In this document: in pieces, positions 23,301 to 37,500 of the stretch | Layout: every line of letters begins with the position of its first letter | Numbering within the stretch: position 1 is the first letter of the stretch | Source of the DNA: Pithys albifrons albifrons | Lineage: Eukaryota > Chordata > Aves > Passeriformes > Thamnophilidae | Direction: 5' to 3' | DNA: 64,000 nucleotides | NCBI RefSeq assembly: GCF_047495875.1 | Contig: NC_092464.1 | Location: 3,630,737 to 3,694,736, forward strand | The notes under the pieces: model-generated | Databases searched by the model: none | What the model was told of the DNA's origin: nothing | What the model saw: the letters and a program-made list of their open reading frames with translations, nothing else | Program-made: the position numbers and the translations under genes

Positions 23301-24235
23301 GGCTTTGCAGGCTGGGTAGCCATGGCTACTCTTGATGAGATCTGAGTTAGCTCAGTGGAAACTCAGAACTGCACAGGTTCTCATTCCTTTCACTGTCCTC
23401 AGCCCTCCATGATGTTCTCAGTCCCACACGTGGAGAAATGCTTTGGAATATCAAGCTCAGGTGACAGATGGTGTAGCTCTGGGAATGGTTATGGCATGGA
23501 ACATGCCCTCCCAGAGCTGAGGGATGGACCAGATGTCCTGACCTTGGAGTCTCTTCCTGGGCTCAGTGTGGTTTGGTGGCAGTGATTCACAGATGCTTCA
23601 GGCAAGCAAAGAAACAAGCAAACAAACCCCAAACTCAGCAAGTTAAAGATGTTTCCCTCCAGTAAACTGCATTTAATTATGGAGCAGGTGCTGTGAGTTC
23701 ATACCTGGTAGGCAAGTTGAGATCTCTGAAAGAGGAGCTCAGCTCACCTTCCTTTCCAGGTTTGTGTGTTGGTGGCTCAGACTCTTCCTCACAAGGACAT
23801 GTTACAGTAGAATGACAGAAGCCCAATTACTGAGTGTGCACATGAGTTGAGCAGGAATTTCCCACCCTCAGTGTAAAACTGGTGTGACCCCATTTGATGC
23901 AGTTGGGTGGGACACAACCTGAGCATCATTATCCTTGTGTTCTCTTGTATCCTTGTATCCTTGTATCCTTCTGGCTGAGTTTGAGGTTGTGGGCATTGTC
24001 TCAAACGCACTGCTTGAGCAGGATTGGGTTTCACCCCCTCCTCTGCACCCCTCAACAAGAAAAGAAGAAAAAAACCAACACTGTTCCCTTGGTTTTAATG
24101 GGATCTGTGTGCATTCAAATAAGGATTGCCCCCAGATGAAAACTAACAAGCCTTCAGAAAAGAGGCAAAATGCACACACACATCTTAAGGATCTAACAAA
24201 GCCTTCATCACAGCATGAAAGCTTCCCACAAAAGC
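20346..24235. other. Intergenic, downstream of VIPR1
   Basis: Contains one CR1 tail (22850-22990). Several frames of 100-235 codons occur around 21.4-23.0 kb but none has a recognisable domain or consistent splice sites. The neighbour expected from mammals was not found. Confidence 0.5.
22850..22990 (-). mobile_element. CR1 (X-like) tail, minus orientation
   Basis: GAATCACAGAATATCCTGAG is followed by AAGGGACCCACAAGGATCAT, the 3' end typical of the CR1 group whose tail is shared with the passerine SINE. Confidence 0.75.
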
Positions 24236-25406
24236 TGAAGAAGAAATCAATTTAATAGCCCCTCCACTCCTTCCTCACTCCTGGAGTGCCAGTTCTGTGC
24301 TGAGACAACCTTGCCCTGATGATGAAAGCAGTTTTGCTCACTGCTGTGATGCCCTTTTTTTCATCTTGAGAGCAGCTCCTTAGGGCAGATCTGCTTCAGT
24401 TAAGGATTTACAGGCTCTCCATCTCCCTTTCCTGGCAGTGTGTGCTAAGCAAGTGCAAATGAATTACACCCCAATTATATTCCCCTGATCCCCAAAGGTC
24501 CCAGGTGCATTAACACACCAAGATCTGCGGGTGAACATAAAAAGAAGGAAAAGCACAGCTGTGTTTTGGCACCTGTACCTGGGTTTTATACATGCAACTC
24601 GAGATTCCTGGTCATGGAACACAACCACACAACACACCACGGTGTGAACATGGTGCAGAGAAGGGTGTTCTCACTCTGGTCCTTCTCAGCAACCTGCTTT
24701 TCCATGGATGCCTGGAAAGCTTTTGCCAGTGAGAGTTATTAGCAGGACACATTGCAGCACTGGGGCATCTCTTGAGGGGCTTTCCTGGTGCTGCAGCTTC
24801 ATCTTCCCCTGTGTGAAACGCAGGGGCCACGCACTGGCCTCTCCTCTCCTGCTCATGTTCCTCCTGTCCCTTCTCCCCTTGTCCCTGACACCACCTTTGG
24901 TGCCTTATCATCACTTCTTATCCACAGGAATTTTGGCACATTCATATGTTTGGCAATTTTTTCCCTGCTTTTTGCCTCCCTCTCTCCTTTACTGGCTCAT
25001 TTTTTTCTAAAAAAGTGCAATTTATCTGTTTCAGAGATGCCAGTTCTGGTAAAGCCCCCAAGGACTGGGGCTCTCCCCTCCCTTACTCCCCCGTACTTCA
25101 TTATTTATCACACATCAGGATCTCCCAGACTTTCCTCAAGTGACTGGGACCTTTACTCAGAGTTATCAACCCCCCCAAGGGCTTGAAACTGAGGAGTGAA
25201 AGGTCTGGAAAAAGGGAGAATAAAAGTATTTCTCCGCCTTTCTTGTCCGGTCTCGCTCCGGCCGCCAAAGCTTTTCCAGCCACGTGTCCTCCGTTTTCTC
25301 ACGTGGAGCACATCATTTCACAGGGCTTTGGCATCGTCTCGCTGATTCCTGGGGATCCTCGTGTCTCTCAGTCCCTCTTTGGGATGCTCAGCGCCTGCAG
25401 AGCCCA
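24236..25406 (-). other. VIPR1: Probable VIPR1 3' UTR with candidate poly(A) signal
   Basis: Downstream of the stop codon there is no further reading frame. The first plausible poly(A) hexamer on the minus strand is ATTAAA at 24251-24256. A GT-rich run lies further downstream at about 24170-24183. That would give a 3' UTR near 1.2 kb. No canonical AATAAA was seen between here and the stop. Weaker variants occur nearer the stop, and a canonical signal lies much further away at 18029-18034. The end point is an inference. Confidence 0.3.
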
Positions 25407-25598
25407 TCAAACCAGCGAGAATTCCGCCTGGAAGCCGGAGCAGCGGCGCGTCTTGGGTGAGCACTTGGTCAGCATGGAGATCTGGGTGCTGAAGTTGGTG
25501 CCGTTGCTGCCCAAGGAAGGGTGGTGGTACTTCATGTCCGAGCCCAGGAACCGCTCCAGGTGCCACCTCCGCCACTTCCTCTTGAGCTCAGCCTGGAC
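25407..25598 (-). CDS. VIPR1: VIPR1 exon 13 (C-terminal tail and stop)
   Basis: This is 63 codons plus TGA (stop at 25407-25409 on the plus-strand numbering). It starts [19 protein letters not shown], the amphipathic helix 8 rich in basic and Trp residues. A Ser/Thr/Asn-rich tail with [12 protein letters not shown] follows, ending FQAEFSLV. The last three residues (SLV) resemble a class I PDZ ligand. The acceptor is CGCCCAG. The tail sequence is the main reason for choosing VIPR1 over its paralogues. Confidence 0.96.
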   Translation of the reverse strand, partial: VQAELKRKWRRWHLERFLGSDMKYHHPSLGSNGTNFSTQISMLTKCSPKTRRCSGFQAEFSLV

Positions 25599-28500
25599 CT
25601 GGGCGTTGGAAAGACAGGGAAATCAGCACGGGGGGTCACTTGCTGCTGCTCTGACTTTGTTGTGTGAGCAGCCATGGGTGACACATCTACCAAAGGGCCA
25701 AGAATTATTTTATAAAGGGCACCAAACTCAGCCTGGCCACAACTTTTACAACAGAGAGGACACCCCAGACAGTAGAAATCCCTGAGCACCAACAGAAAGG
25801 TGAGCACATGGAATTTTTTACTGATACAATGAAGGTGCCTGAATATTTAAACTAAATGGCAACATATTCTACATTTTGTGAGTATAATTATGATTTTTTT
25901 CACTGCCCTGTTTTTGGTCCAAATACAAAGGATTTAATTACAGCTTGTTTGTAAAGCATTTAATACAGTTATGATTTTTTCACAGAAGCTACTTGTTCCT
26001 GCTCAGGGAGTTTATAAATATGATTTGCTTTACACTGTCCCAGTTAAAATCCTGAACGAGTCTGACCACTGTCCTTGTCCCCTCCTGTACCCTCCCAGCT
26101 CAGATTTTTAGATAACAGCATGAATTAGATAAAATAACTGTGTCTGAGGGGCTCTGGGATGAGCAAACACAGAAACAGCACGAGATCAGGATGAGAATTC
26201 CAGGACTAGAACCATGGGAAAGACAAGCTCAATGCCTACAAGGTAGAAACATGTTCACCTGGCACTGCCCTGTGCCTGGCAAGTCACGTTGATGCCTTTA
26301 TTGGTTTTGGGTCATTAGTAAGTCTGTGTGGCAGTGCCCCAGTGCCAGGCAGGATGACTGGCAAGGCTCTGTGCCCTGCACACCACTATGGCATCAGTGT
26401 GGCTGAGGCAGCATCAGAGCTGTAGGAGAGAAAGTTGGGATTCTGGTCACTCTTCTCCCCAGGATGCTGGAACACAAATCCAGATCACAGCTGCTTTTTT
26501 CCTTGCCCATGGTCTGTTTATTGAGCTGAAAGCACTCCAGATGACAGCAGCTCCAAGGCTGTAGCTGCTCACACCCACTCAGTAGCCTTGGCGACATGGG
26601 CTTAATCAGCTGAATTTCTCATGGGCAGGTGGAACAGGAGACAAAAATGTCACTGCACTAAGGAGTCTCCAGCTCAGCAGTGGGTCTGGTGCTGTGGAGG
26701 ATTCACTGAGACAGTAAACATGATGGGCTTTATTCTTCTCTGCTGAAGGTGGTGCTTTGGGACCAGGGTTTGTGCAGGGTCATACAGGAGTTCTGCTGAT
26801 GGTGCCCCATGAGGAAAGGGTGGGCTCAGCACCAATGGCACAGTGCACACAAAAGTTCTGATATATTTATTAATTCTGCTGAAAACTATCAGGCAAATAG
26901 TTGAAGTGTTTTTCTGGAGTGTGAGATTTGACTTGGATGCTTCCCACCAGCATGGCCACATCAGGAATGGGACACTTCCCAACCCACTCTCCACAAGTCT
27001 TAACCAAGCAAAAGTGCTGATCTTACCTCTCCATTGAGAAAACAATACAGAACAGCCACCACAAATCCCTAGGGAAAAGGAGAGAACAGGCTTTTAGCAC
27101 CAACCACAATGATCTCACAGGAGGGATCATGGAATCACACAATCTAGTGCTGTTCAGGCTGGAAAAGACCAATCATTAATCCCACACTGTCACCTTTCCC
27201 ACTAAGCCCCAAGTGCCACAGCTACATGTTTTTTGAGCACTTCCAGATGCCAGATGTGAAGTGATGATGTTGTAGACAGGGATAATAACTTGTTCACCAC
27301 TGAATGAAACTTGGCACATGGTGCCAGACAGACCCTGCTTGCAGGCTGTGAGGATGTGCCAGGAGCAATGGGATGAAACCCTTCAGTAAGTGCTTCTTCT
27401 CATGCAGCACCATGGGGAGGTTTAACAGCCCAACATGGACTGAAGTGAAGTGTGTGAGAGGGTCTAAGATGCAAAACTTCATCAGGACTAATGTGGAGGA
27501 CAGTCCCATTATCCATCCTGTCTCCTCCAGCAGGGAACTGGAATCCTGCTTGAGCAGGATCTACAGGCAGGACTTGACTTATGAACAGAGGAGAAAGTTC
27601 ATGCAAATCAATTAGTTGAAGACAGACCAGACTTCTGTTAATGGGCAGAAAGATGCTCCCATCAAAGGTGATTTATCTCATCTTACACTTTAGAATTCTG
27701 GAATGGTTTGGGTTGGAAGGGACTTTAAAGGTCATCTAGTTCCAAACCCCATGAGATGAACAGGCACAACCCTCTGCTAGACCAGTTTTGTCCAAATCCC
27801 ATCCAAACTGGCCTTGAGCATGTCAATAATACATAAACTGAACTGTAATCTCACTTTTTTTCCACTTAAGCACATAAAACCCCAGGGTGATCAATGTATA
27901 AATGTACATTTTCTTTTCAGGCACCTAAAAGGAGAATCTCCTTCTGGCAGCCCAGGAGGTAAAATATAAATTTATCTTCCATCCTGGCCAAGCTGGAGTG
28001 AGCAGCTTTTCCCCCAGATGTACAAGAGCAATATTGGGCATGACTAGGAAAGAACAGCTCCTGTATTTTCTTATTGCCATGTCAAGCTCATGACACTTCC
28101 CCCTCCTGACAGACCTGGTGACAGACCTGATGGCCCAAAGAGTGGCTTACCTGGAATGACCCAACCACGAGCTCAAAGACCAGCTTCACTTCTGCTTTGA
28201 AATTGTCAGGGAAGAAAGCAAACATGATGTAGTGAATGCCAAAGAGAGGGATCAGCAGCAAGGTGGACTTGGCCAGCCTCCTGTTGGAAAGACAAACCTG
28301 AGTGAGAAGGGGAGAGGGAAGAGGAGCTAAAGGGGAGGAGGATGAGAAATCCTCCAGCTGAGCCCTGGGAACTGAATTTGCTGCAGCACCGATTTGCTGA
28401 TCACCTGGATCTGCATGTGGAGTGACTTTGCTTGTCCTCGGGACATGTGACATGTGACACTCACCCTGAGGTCCTGGGGACATCCAGCCCATCAACAGCA

Positions 28501-31500
28501 GCCTTGAGCAAGGCAGCATCAGGAGGGTGCCCCTCCCAGCAGGAGGAAAGTGCCAAAACAGAAGGTGTGGAGAGGCCACTCACAGCTCAGCCTGCCCAGG
28601 ATCCCTCTGGCCTGGGCTGGAATGCAGTGGCACAGAGATGGACCCTCAGCTGGGCACAGGCACCGTGTGGCAGTTCAGAGGAACCAAGGGCCACGCTGGG
28701 AGCATTTCCTGCTCATTAACAGCTCATATAATTACACCTGTGTCTCCAGCTAAGGCAGAGCAATCAGCCCTACATTATTTCTCCTTGTTCCACGGACAGC
28801 AGATGGCTGGTGATTTCAGATGTGGTGACACCACAAAATGTGACATCTTTATTCCTAGTAGCTCCACTGGAGGTATTTCTTTCCCCCTTCTTTCTTCTTC
28901 CCCTCCCACCAGAGATTTTCTTTTCATCTCTACAAGCTAAATCATCATCTAGCACTGTCTTTGTTTGCTTGGGATTTGTGAAAATTACAGCTTCTGGGAG
29001 AGAAATGGTATGTTTAGCTGGGAATAATGACAGGCTATTGCACAATGAATGTCTCCAAAGCAGGGGGATGAACAGTATTAGTGCTTAATGGCATCAGGCT
29101 GGGTAATCAGAGGTCTAATTAGGAAGAGATGATAATTTATTAAATTTAACCATTATTAAAGAATAGCTGACAAATAAAATGCAATCAAGAGTCTGAGGAT
29201 GCTTATGGAGGTTTTGGCTCCCTTGGTCACCCCCATCCTGTGGTGGGCCCCTCTCTCAGAGGCTTCTGCAGGAAATGAAGCTAAGGATAGGATGCTGGAA
29301 ATACTTGTTCTTCCATCTGCAAACCCTTCACCTCCAAAGCCTCATCAGGCTCAGTTCTCTCAGACCCTCTTCATTTATTTGCCACCTGCACAAGCGCACT
29401 GGGAAGGCTGATGTGGCAGCTTTATGCAGATGATGCTCCTCACTGTTTGTCCCTGCAGACCTTTCCAGCTTTCCCTGGGCCTGGCCCAAAGGCAGGTGGA
29501 CATCAAGGCTAGTTTGGGGGGCTGTGGCTCCCCAGGCAATACCTTCTGGCTGGAAGACAGCTGAGTGCAACTCATTGCAGGCAAAGTGAGTGCCTGTAGG
29601 AAGCTGAGGAGCTTCCCAGGAATTCGCCTTTCCCACAGCCCTCACCAGCAGGCACATCCCTGATCACAGAGAGTAGATCTAAAATCTGAGCTCTCCTGGA
29701 TGTCCTGCTCTGCCAGAGGACTGCCACTGTCTGTGGTGATCATCAGTGGTCCATGTTGCTCACTCTCAGAAGCAGCTCTGGCCAGTGTGACCCACACTAC
29801 AGTGACCAAGCCCTAATGCCCCCAGCTCCAGATTTAGGCAAAAGCAACTCATTTTCCAAGCAGATCACAGTTCAGTGAATATTTCTATTAGATTTGCAGA
29901 GATCTCTCCTCTCCCCCCCATCTCTGAGGAACAGTCAGCCTAGGGGAGATGATAAGATACTCCCTTTGTGTACCACATTCATAGAGATGCTGTTTTCAAC
30001 CCTCAGTGGGTTAGAACATTTTATCTTATCTTTGCACCCAGCACTGGGGCCTCAGTTACAACATTTTCCCTCCTGGCTGGACTGTGGTAATGAAAAGGAC
30101 ATAATTGCCAAAACTTTCCTGGGTCATACATGCCAGCTCCAAGCCAGTATCTGAAATGTCCTAAAGCATCTCATATGGCTTGGACACATAAAAGGCCAGG
30201 CTGGATGGAGCTCTGAGCAAGCTGGAATAATGGAAGGTGTTGGAACTGGATGGTCTTTACGGTCCCTTCCAACTCAAACCATTCTGTGATTCCACAATTC
30301 TATGAGGTCAGCAACTGATTCGTTCCCCAATGGAACTGAGATGTCTTTCCAGGTGGAGCAGGAAGGTGAGGACCTGGAGATGTGCAGACCAGTTGTCCTT
30401 TAGCAGCACCTCCTGCTGGGCAGGTCAGTGAGGGGATGTTTGTGTTTTACTGCTGTTTACCAGGCAAAAAGAGCTTTCCAGGCATGTCCCACTTCACTGA
30501 CAAACGTGCCCTGAACCCAAAGCTCAGCGTGACCTCCGAGGTAAACTGGGCATGACCCTTCTGACGTGTGCTGGCAACACTTGTGCCCAGGGGAACAGGA
30601 GCCAACAACTGCAGGATGCTGCTCAGAACATATTTCAATATGCTGATTTAATCTGCACCCCTGAGCAGAGCTGTGGCAATCCTGGGGCACAAAGATCCAA
30701 CACCCCCTGGAAACACAGGCAGGGAGGGCATGGAAAGCACAGCCTCTGGTGACACTGGTGGGCTGTGATGACAGAAACAGCTAATTGGCTTTGGCTGCTG
30801 CAGGGAGAAGTTAAGGTCAAATCCTGGTCTTTTCCTTCATAAGTCAGAGAATCTCATCGAGGCAGATGAAATGAATAATTCACCAGTGTTGTGGCTGGTC
30901 AGTGTTTAAGGGATATATTGTTATTGTTTTCCATCTTGCAAAAAGTTGAATTGAGCTCAGATTCTTCAGGGTACCCAAAAGTGCAGCTCCCACCAAGGAC
31001 AAAGATTTATGAGCAGTGACCATGTAGACACAGGACTTTTTTCATTTTTAATTCTTTTTAAGGAAACATTTAATAAATATCCAGGATAGTTGAAAAGCTG
31101 AGCCAGGACAGTGGCAAGAATCAAAAATAAGCTGGTCTGAACTTTTATTTGCTTTGCATTCAAGCCAGAATAAATCCCTGCAGATAGACATCTTTTTCAC
31201 TCTTAAAATTCTACAGCTAAGATCAGCCTTGGCCACTGAGAGAGATGCTGATCTCACTGGCATGTTGTTCATTGCAAAAATCCCCATTAAGCTCAACTTT
31301 ATATCCCTGGAATAAAAGAATTAAGACAAGCAGAACTTCTGAGATAGTGACCCTTCTGAACACTGAAGAGAAATGCATTGAATTAATCCAAACTAGTTTA
31401 CAGATCTGCTTTGGGATAAGGAAAATTTGCCATAGATTTTACCGAGAGTACTAATTTTCTAGATCTCTCCTTTGAAAAAGGGGTCCTGAGAGTCAGGAAA

Positions 31501-34500
31501 AAAAGCCCATATACTGTGTACACCAACGCTTTCTTGTCCATCAGAGTTCCTCTGCTTTCAGAATCCAAAATATTAAATACACAAAGAAAAAACTCCTTTT
31601 GCTTCATGATCATTATTGCTGCTTTCCTTTCTTCATTACCAATCGCAGGAGACCTTCTCACCTGCCTCAAGATGACATAAAACCTGTCCAGCTGTTTTAC
31701 AAAACACTCCATTTCCTCACTTCTGATCAGCTTTAATCAATGTCTTGGGTTGAGCCACTTAGCTAAACCCATAACAATCAATTAACAATTAACCGATTGC
31801 AATCAGTGCAGACAGACACAATAGTGAACTAAGATGGAATAATGAACCAACAGCCAAACAGGTTTCCCAAAAATCAGAGAACGTGGTTGAAGAAGTCCAG
31901 GACTTACGAATATTGGCTGGTTTCGTTGTGTCCAACGTCTGGGGAGTGCAACTTCTGCACTAAGATCCGGATGATGCAAATGAAGAGGATGAAGTTCACC
32001 TGCCAGGATGGGAAGAAAGGAGACAGAGAGAGAGGGAAACGTGAGTTATTGTCCCCTGGTGAGTAGAGCCCACCAGCAGAGGGGAATTCCTTCCACTGCA
32101 ACGCTTGTGCCACGAGCAGAGAGCCCAGCCCTGGGAGCACAAAGGAAAACGGACACAGGATGGCATCTTGGGCCTGACATCAGCCTGCTTGGGACTTCGT
32201 GTCATACATCCCAAGTATGATGATGTCAAGCCCAGAGAGCACAGCTATGCACGACGTCCTGCTGCCAGGCTGGGTGGGACAAGAGCCTCGGGACAGAGCC
32301 AGCGACGGACGACAAACCCTCGGGAGACGGTGACATGGGAGCGGCTGCTGAGCGCGGCACAGGCTGAGCCAAGGAGACCAAAACAAAACACAAAGCAGTA
32401 CCCACCCCACTCTGCTCAATGCTATTGGCCATGTCCTCCCTGGGAGGGGCTGCAGACCTTGGACAGCGAGGGACAGACCTCAAGGATGCAGCAGGAAATG
32501 TCCCCTCTGAGGATGTGGGACTAGGAGCTGACACCTGGATTTTGGGTGGTTCTTTTCACTCAAAACATCTCAAGGTGCTCCACCAACACACTCAGTTACT
32601 GATAAAGGTGTAGAACTTCTGGGCCCCTTAATTTAGGAAAGATCTTGAGGTGCTGGAGCGGGTCCAGAGAAGAGCAACGAGGCTGGAGAAGGGACTGGAG
32701 CACAAGTGCTGTGGGGAGAGGCTGAGGGAGCTGGGGGTGTTTAGCCTGGAGAAGAGGAGGCTCAGAGGTGACCTCAGCACTGTCTGGAACTGCCTGAAGG
32801 GAAGTTCTGGTCAGGTGGGGGTTGGTCTCTTCTCCCAGGCACTCAGCAATAGGACAAGGGGGCACGATGGGCTCAAGCTCTGCCAGGGCAAATTGAAGTT
32901 GGAGATCAGCAAAAAATTCTTTGCAGAGAGAGTGCTCAGGCATTGGAATGGGCTGCCCAGAGAGGGGGTGGATTCCCCATCCCTGGAGGTTTTTCAAGTG
33001 AGCTTGGCCGTGGCACTGAGTGCCATGATCTGGTAAAGGGACTGGAGCTGGACCAAGCGTTGGACTTGATGGTCTCAGAGGTCTTTTCCAACCCAACTGA
33101 TTTTATGTTCTGTGATTCTAGGAATGGCATTTTCCTCATGGCACTTAGTAGAGGACATGGACTGAAATGCAACTCTCCTTCCTTTTAAGGTCCTGTCCAT
33201 TGAATCATCCTGTTATTCAAGTGATACAGAAAAGCAATGACAGATTTCTGGGGACTTGGTTTAGTTTTAGTTGGGCCACAACCTCTTCCTCTGTCCTTTC
33301 ATGGTTAGTGAATGTGCAAATGATTCTGATTTTCAGAGGCTCAACAGCTGGAAGGGATTGTGTTGACCAGCCAATCTGATTTCCTGCAAAAACAGATTGT
33401 AAAATTTCCTCCAGTAATTCCTACATTTGTCTCAACAACAGGTGAATAAAATAGACTGGAGCACATCAGTCAATTAGACACTCCCTCTTTTCTCAGAGTG
33501 ATGGGAAATTAATTGTATTTCTTGGTTATGATGCATTGCTTAATCACCTTATATCTATCCTGAGCCATTTGTCTTTGCTTCTGCTTGTATTTATTTGCTC
33601 ATAAAAATGGTTTGTGTCTGACTTGGTGGTGAGGAAAATTTATGAGTCCAAACCATTTTAATCTGGACTAATTACATTAATGAGCACTGAAGGGAAGAAG
33701 GGAGCAGTTGAACACTGACTGTGTTGGCTTGGAGTGGTCAAGGGCAAACTTGGGCAGTGGTGAGCTAGGTGTGAAATACAGGCTTGGTACAACCTTAGCA
33801 TTCCATGGGAGAAAATATGGATATCAGGATGCTGGAGAAGCTGTTCAGGTTTTTTTTCAAACTAGAGTATAATCAAAGGTGCTTGATGTGTTCCCAGTGC
33901 TTAATACCTTGTATATAAGATACACCTACAGCTCTTATATATCTTGTATATTGAGATACACACTCTATTCCCAAGGATATGGAGAAAATGTTGCATTACT
34001 CCCTGAAAAAACCTGCTCTTCATCAGTCACTGGTTATCATGCCCTTCTTCTGTGACAGATTTATGGGGTATGTACAGGAGGAAAATCAGGAACTGCTTGG
34101 AAAAGTTTGTTTGGCAGTGAGGAAATGATTTAGTGGCCGAAAGAAAATACAGATTCATTGATCCAAAGACAATAATAGGGTGTAATTTTTGACTGAAAGC
34201 TTATCTCAGGAAAGAGAAAATACTATCCATGGCTTTCTAAGATGACATCAATATTTTGAGATGTGTCAGCTAAGTACTATATTTCTTTTCAGTGAGGTAA
34301 ACAGAGTAAAATGTCATTATTCAAATTGTTCCACTTTGAATCCCTGTATGACAAATGCTACAGAAAACATCTTCTTGTAAAGGTCAGAATGTACATGGAA
34401 TAAGAAGAATGTGTCTAAGGAAAGATTTCTGTTTAAAAGAGATATATTTGGTCTGATTTCTGATACTTTTTTGGTTTTGAATTATTATTCCCTTCCCCCA

Positions 34501-37500
34501 GTGGTCAGAATTGATCACATCCAGAGAATTAAAGTCAAACACTTCTGTTGGTATTTCTGGAAATTAGCCAAGCTTTGGGAGAAGTGCCTATAAAACCACA
34601 CAGCTGGAATCCAGCCCTGCACTGGATGCCCTAAAAAGAGGCAAATACCCTGGGGAATTCACTGAACTTCTTTTATATCTTGGTAGAAAGTTCTGGTGGG
34701 ACCCATCTCATTTTACTTTATAGTGTGGACAACTACAACTGGAGCAGTCATTGTGGTCAGCTCAGAGAAACAAACCCACTCGTAGCACAATTCATCAGAT
34801 TTAACTTTGACATCCTCTAATTCATCAGACAAAAGGAGTCGTTCCTGGATCTCCAACCACATTCCTCAACCTCCTCTAGCTACTCCCCACCAGAGTGCCC
34901 AGGCCAAGTAGGACATGGAATGGTCAAAGGTGCATCAACTGAGCTTCACCTTGGTGTTCAAATCACTCAGAGTCTTCCCTGGGCAATGCTAAAGGTAAAG
35001 GTGTTTTTATCTGGAGGATGAATTTCCTCCTCCTAAATCAGATGTTCAACACACCGTGGGATTTGACCTGTCAGTGCATTTTCCATGCACATTTACAGGA
35101 CCCTTCTCAACACCCCTTCACCCCCCACCCCAGCTCAGGACTAAAGATGGCTTTGCAGCCAGCAGAACATGCTGATACTTTACCAAAATAGACACCAAAA
35201 TAGGAGTTTTAATGATCCACCAGAATGGGGATTCCACTACTTCCTCCCAGCACCTAAAAAGAAACAAAACCAGGCTTAAAACATCAAGCACAGCAAGGAA
35301 GCAGATGGGCAACCTCTCAGGCACTTGGTTTTGCTAAAAGTTAAGGATCTCTAGGCTGGATTAGGAGACCAGGACTGAACCTTGTGTGCAGGGACTGGGA
35401 ATGACCAAGACTTGCTGGGCAGAGGCTCTGAGCACTGGCAGGTACCAGCTGCCCCAGACACAATGCTGAGAGTTCTCCTCCCCTTGGGAATGGAAGAGGC
35501 TGGAAGATGTACTCTGTGTTGGGGAGGCCACACCTTGAGTGTTGTGTTCAGTTCTGGGCCCCTCAGTTGAGGAAAGAGATTGAGAGGCTGGAGCAGGGCC
35601 AGAGAAGAGCAACGAGGCTGGAGAAGGGACTGGAGCACAAGTGCTGTGGGGAGAGGCTGAGGGAGCTGGGGGTGTTCAGCCTGGAGAAGAGGAGGCTCAG
35701 AGGTGACCTCAGCACTGTCTGGAACTGCCTGAAGGGAAGTTCTGGCCAGGTGGGGGTTGGTCTCTTCTCCCAGGCACTCAGCAATAGGACAAGGGGGCAC
35801 GATGGGCTCAAGCTCTGCCAGGGGAAATTGAAGTTGGAGATCAGAAAGAAATTCTTTGCAGAGAGAGTGCTCAGGGATTGGAATGGGCTGCCCAGAGAGG
35901 GGGTGGATTCCCCATCCCTGGAGGTTTTTCAGCTGAGCTTGGCCGTGGCACTGAGTGCCATGATCTGGTAAAGGGACTGGAGTTGGACCAAGGGTTGGGC
36001 TGGATGATCTTGGAGGTCTTTTCCAACCCAATTGATTCTATGATTCTGTGTTCTGCAGGGGGAATGTGGGAGAGGGTGGTAACCTCCTTAATTTCTCCTA
36101 CACCAAGCTCTGCTACAAGAAAAAGCTGCCAAAACCCCAGAACCATCAGGTCTCCAGTGCTCTCCACCATCCCTGATGGGGGCTCTGAGAAGCACAGACC
36201 GACTGGCCCCATCAGAGCCAAACCCAACCATGTCCTTCTGAAAAAGAGAACAGCCCCTGGTGGGATTAGTCCCACTCAATGCATCCATCTGCATCTGAGC
36301 TATGGATCTGGTTAGCAAAGTCCATAAGGTCCAGGAAGGGATTTATTTCATCCCAAAGCCTGTCTGCACACAACTCCACTCACCTGGAACTATATTTTAA
36401 AGCTAACAAGGAAATGACAGAAAAGGAATGTTGTGGAAATGACTGAGAGATCACTGGAGCCCACTGGAGACAATTCCACCTGGATTCAGCTCATCTCATT
36501 CAAGATGTGCAGTGCAATAGGAGATAAGAAGAGGCATTTTCAGGGCACAGTTCCTGAGACCTATTTTAGGCAGCAACTTTAGAATGAAAAAATTGCACTC
36601 CATGGACTACACTGAGTAAATCTCCACTAACTCTAAAAGGAGATGGAGCAAATTGCTCACCCAGAGATGCTCAGAGTCAGGTGCCTTCTGCCCTCTCATT
36701 TAGAATTAAAGTGGCCCTAATTATGTCCAGTGTACTTCATTTTTAAAATAAGTTCACACAGTCTGAATGAAGGTCACTTTAATTTAGAGTCAGAATGTTT
36801 AAACAGACTTACTGTTGTTTAACCAATCTTACATAATTAGGGTTTATTTAGCCTGGATTAATTCCCTGTAATTTTAATCCGTAGGTAACTTTAGTATGGA
36901 AATAATAATCTATGTTAGGTATTAGCACAGCCTGTCAATTTTACTTGGCACAAAAATGTAGAGCTTTAAATCCTCCAGAACATGCAAAGAAGTCTGTATT
37001 TTTATTAAGAATTGTTGGAGCTGAGTGGGAATATACAGGAAGAAGAACTGGGATCCAGAATGGTTAAATCCTCCTGCCTCCATCTCATTGTAGAGGCTAT
37101 TTATTAACAGAGTAAATAAGGTCAGGTTTATGCAGGGAGAGTGAAGGCACAAAGGAAGTGAGCAGCCCTCAGGAAATGTGGGAGCAGGACTATAAATCAA
37201 AAATGCACTGAGAAATCCTTCTCATACTGAGTAAGGGCAAACCAGGACACATTTGGAGAGGGAGAATGCATGGAAGAAAATGTGATTAACTATAGGATGC
37301 AAATGAAGGAAGTGAGGACAGAATAAGCACCTGATTCTGTAACTCTCTGGAGTGTTTTCCCCTAAAAACCTTTCCAATTACTGTAGCTCCACTGCCTGAA
37401 TAAAAGCAAGAAGGAGGATTGCAGGATCAAATCCCTTTTACGTGCACATATCCTTGGCTAACTCTGGTGCTGCCTCATTTTCTTAGCTGTGTTCTATCTG

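Larger units (their letters stand above)
25599..28150 (-). other. VIPR1 introns 11 and 12 (interrupted by exon 12)
   Basis: Intron 12 (25599-27026, 1428 bases) shows nothing recognisable. Intron 11 (27069-28150, 1082 bases) carries two old minus-strand CR1 tails at 27125-27260 and 27690-27830. Confidence 0.75.

Noticed and set aside
31741..31850. TGTCTTGGGTTGAGCC start resembling an LTR end
   Set aside because: No matching CA end, target duplication or second copy was found.
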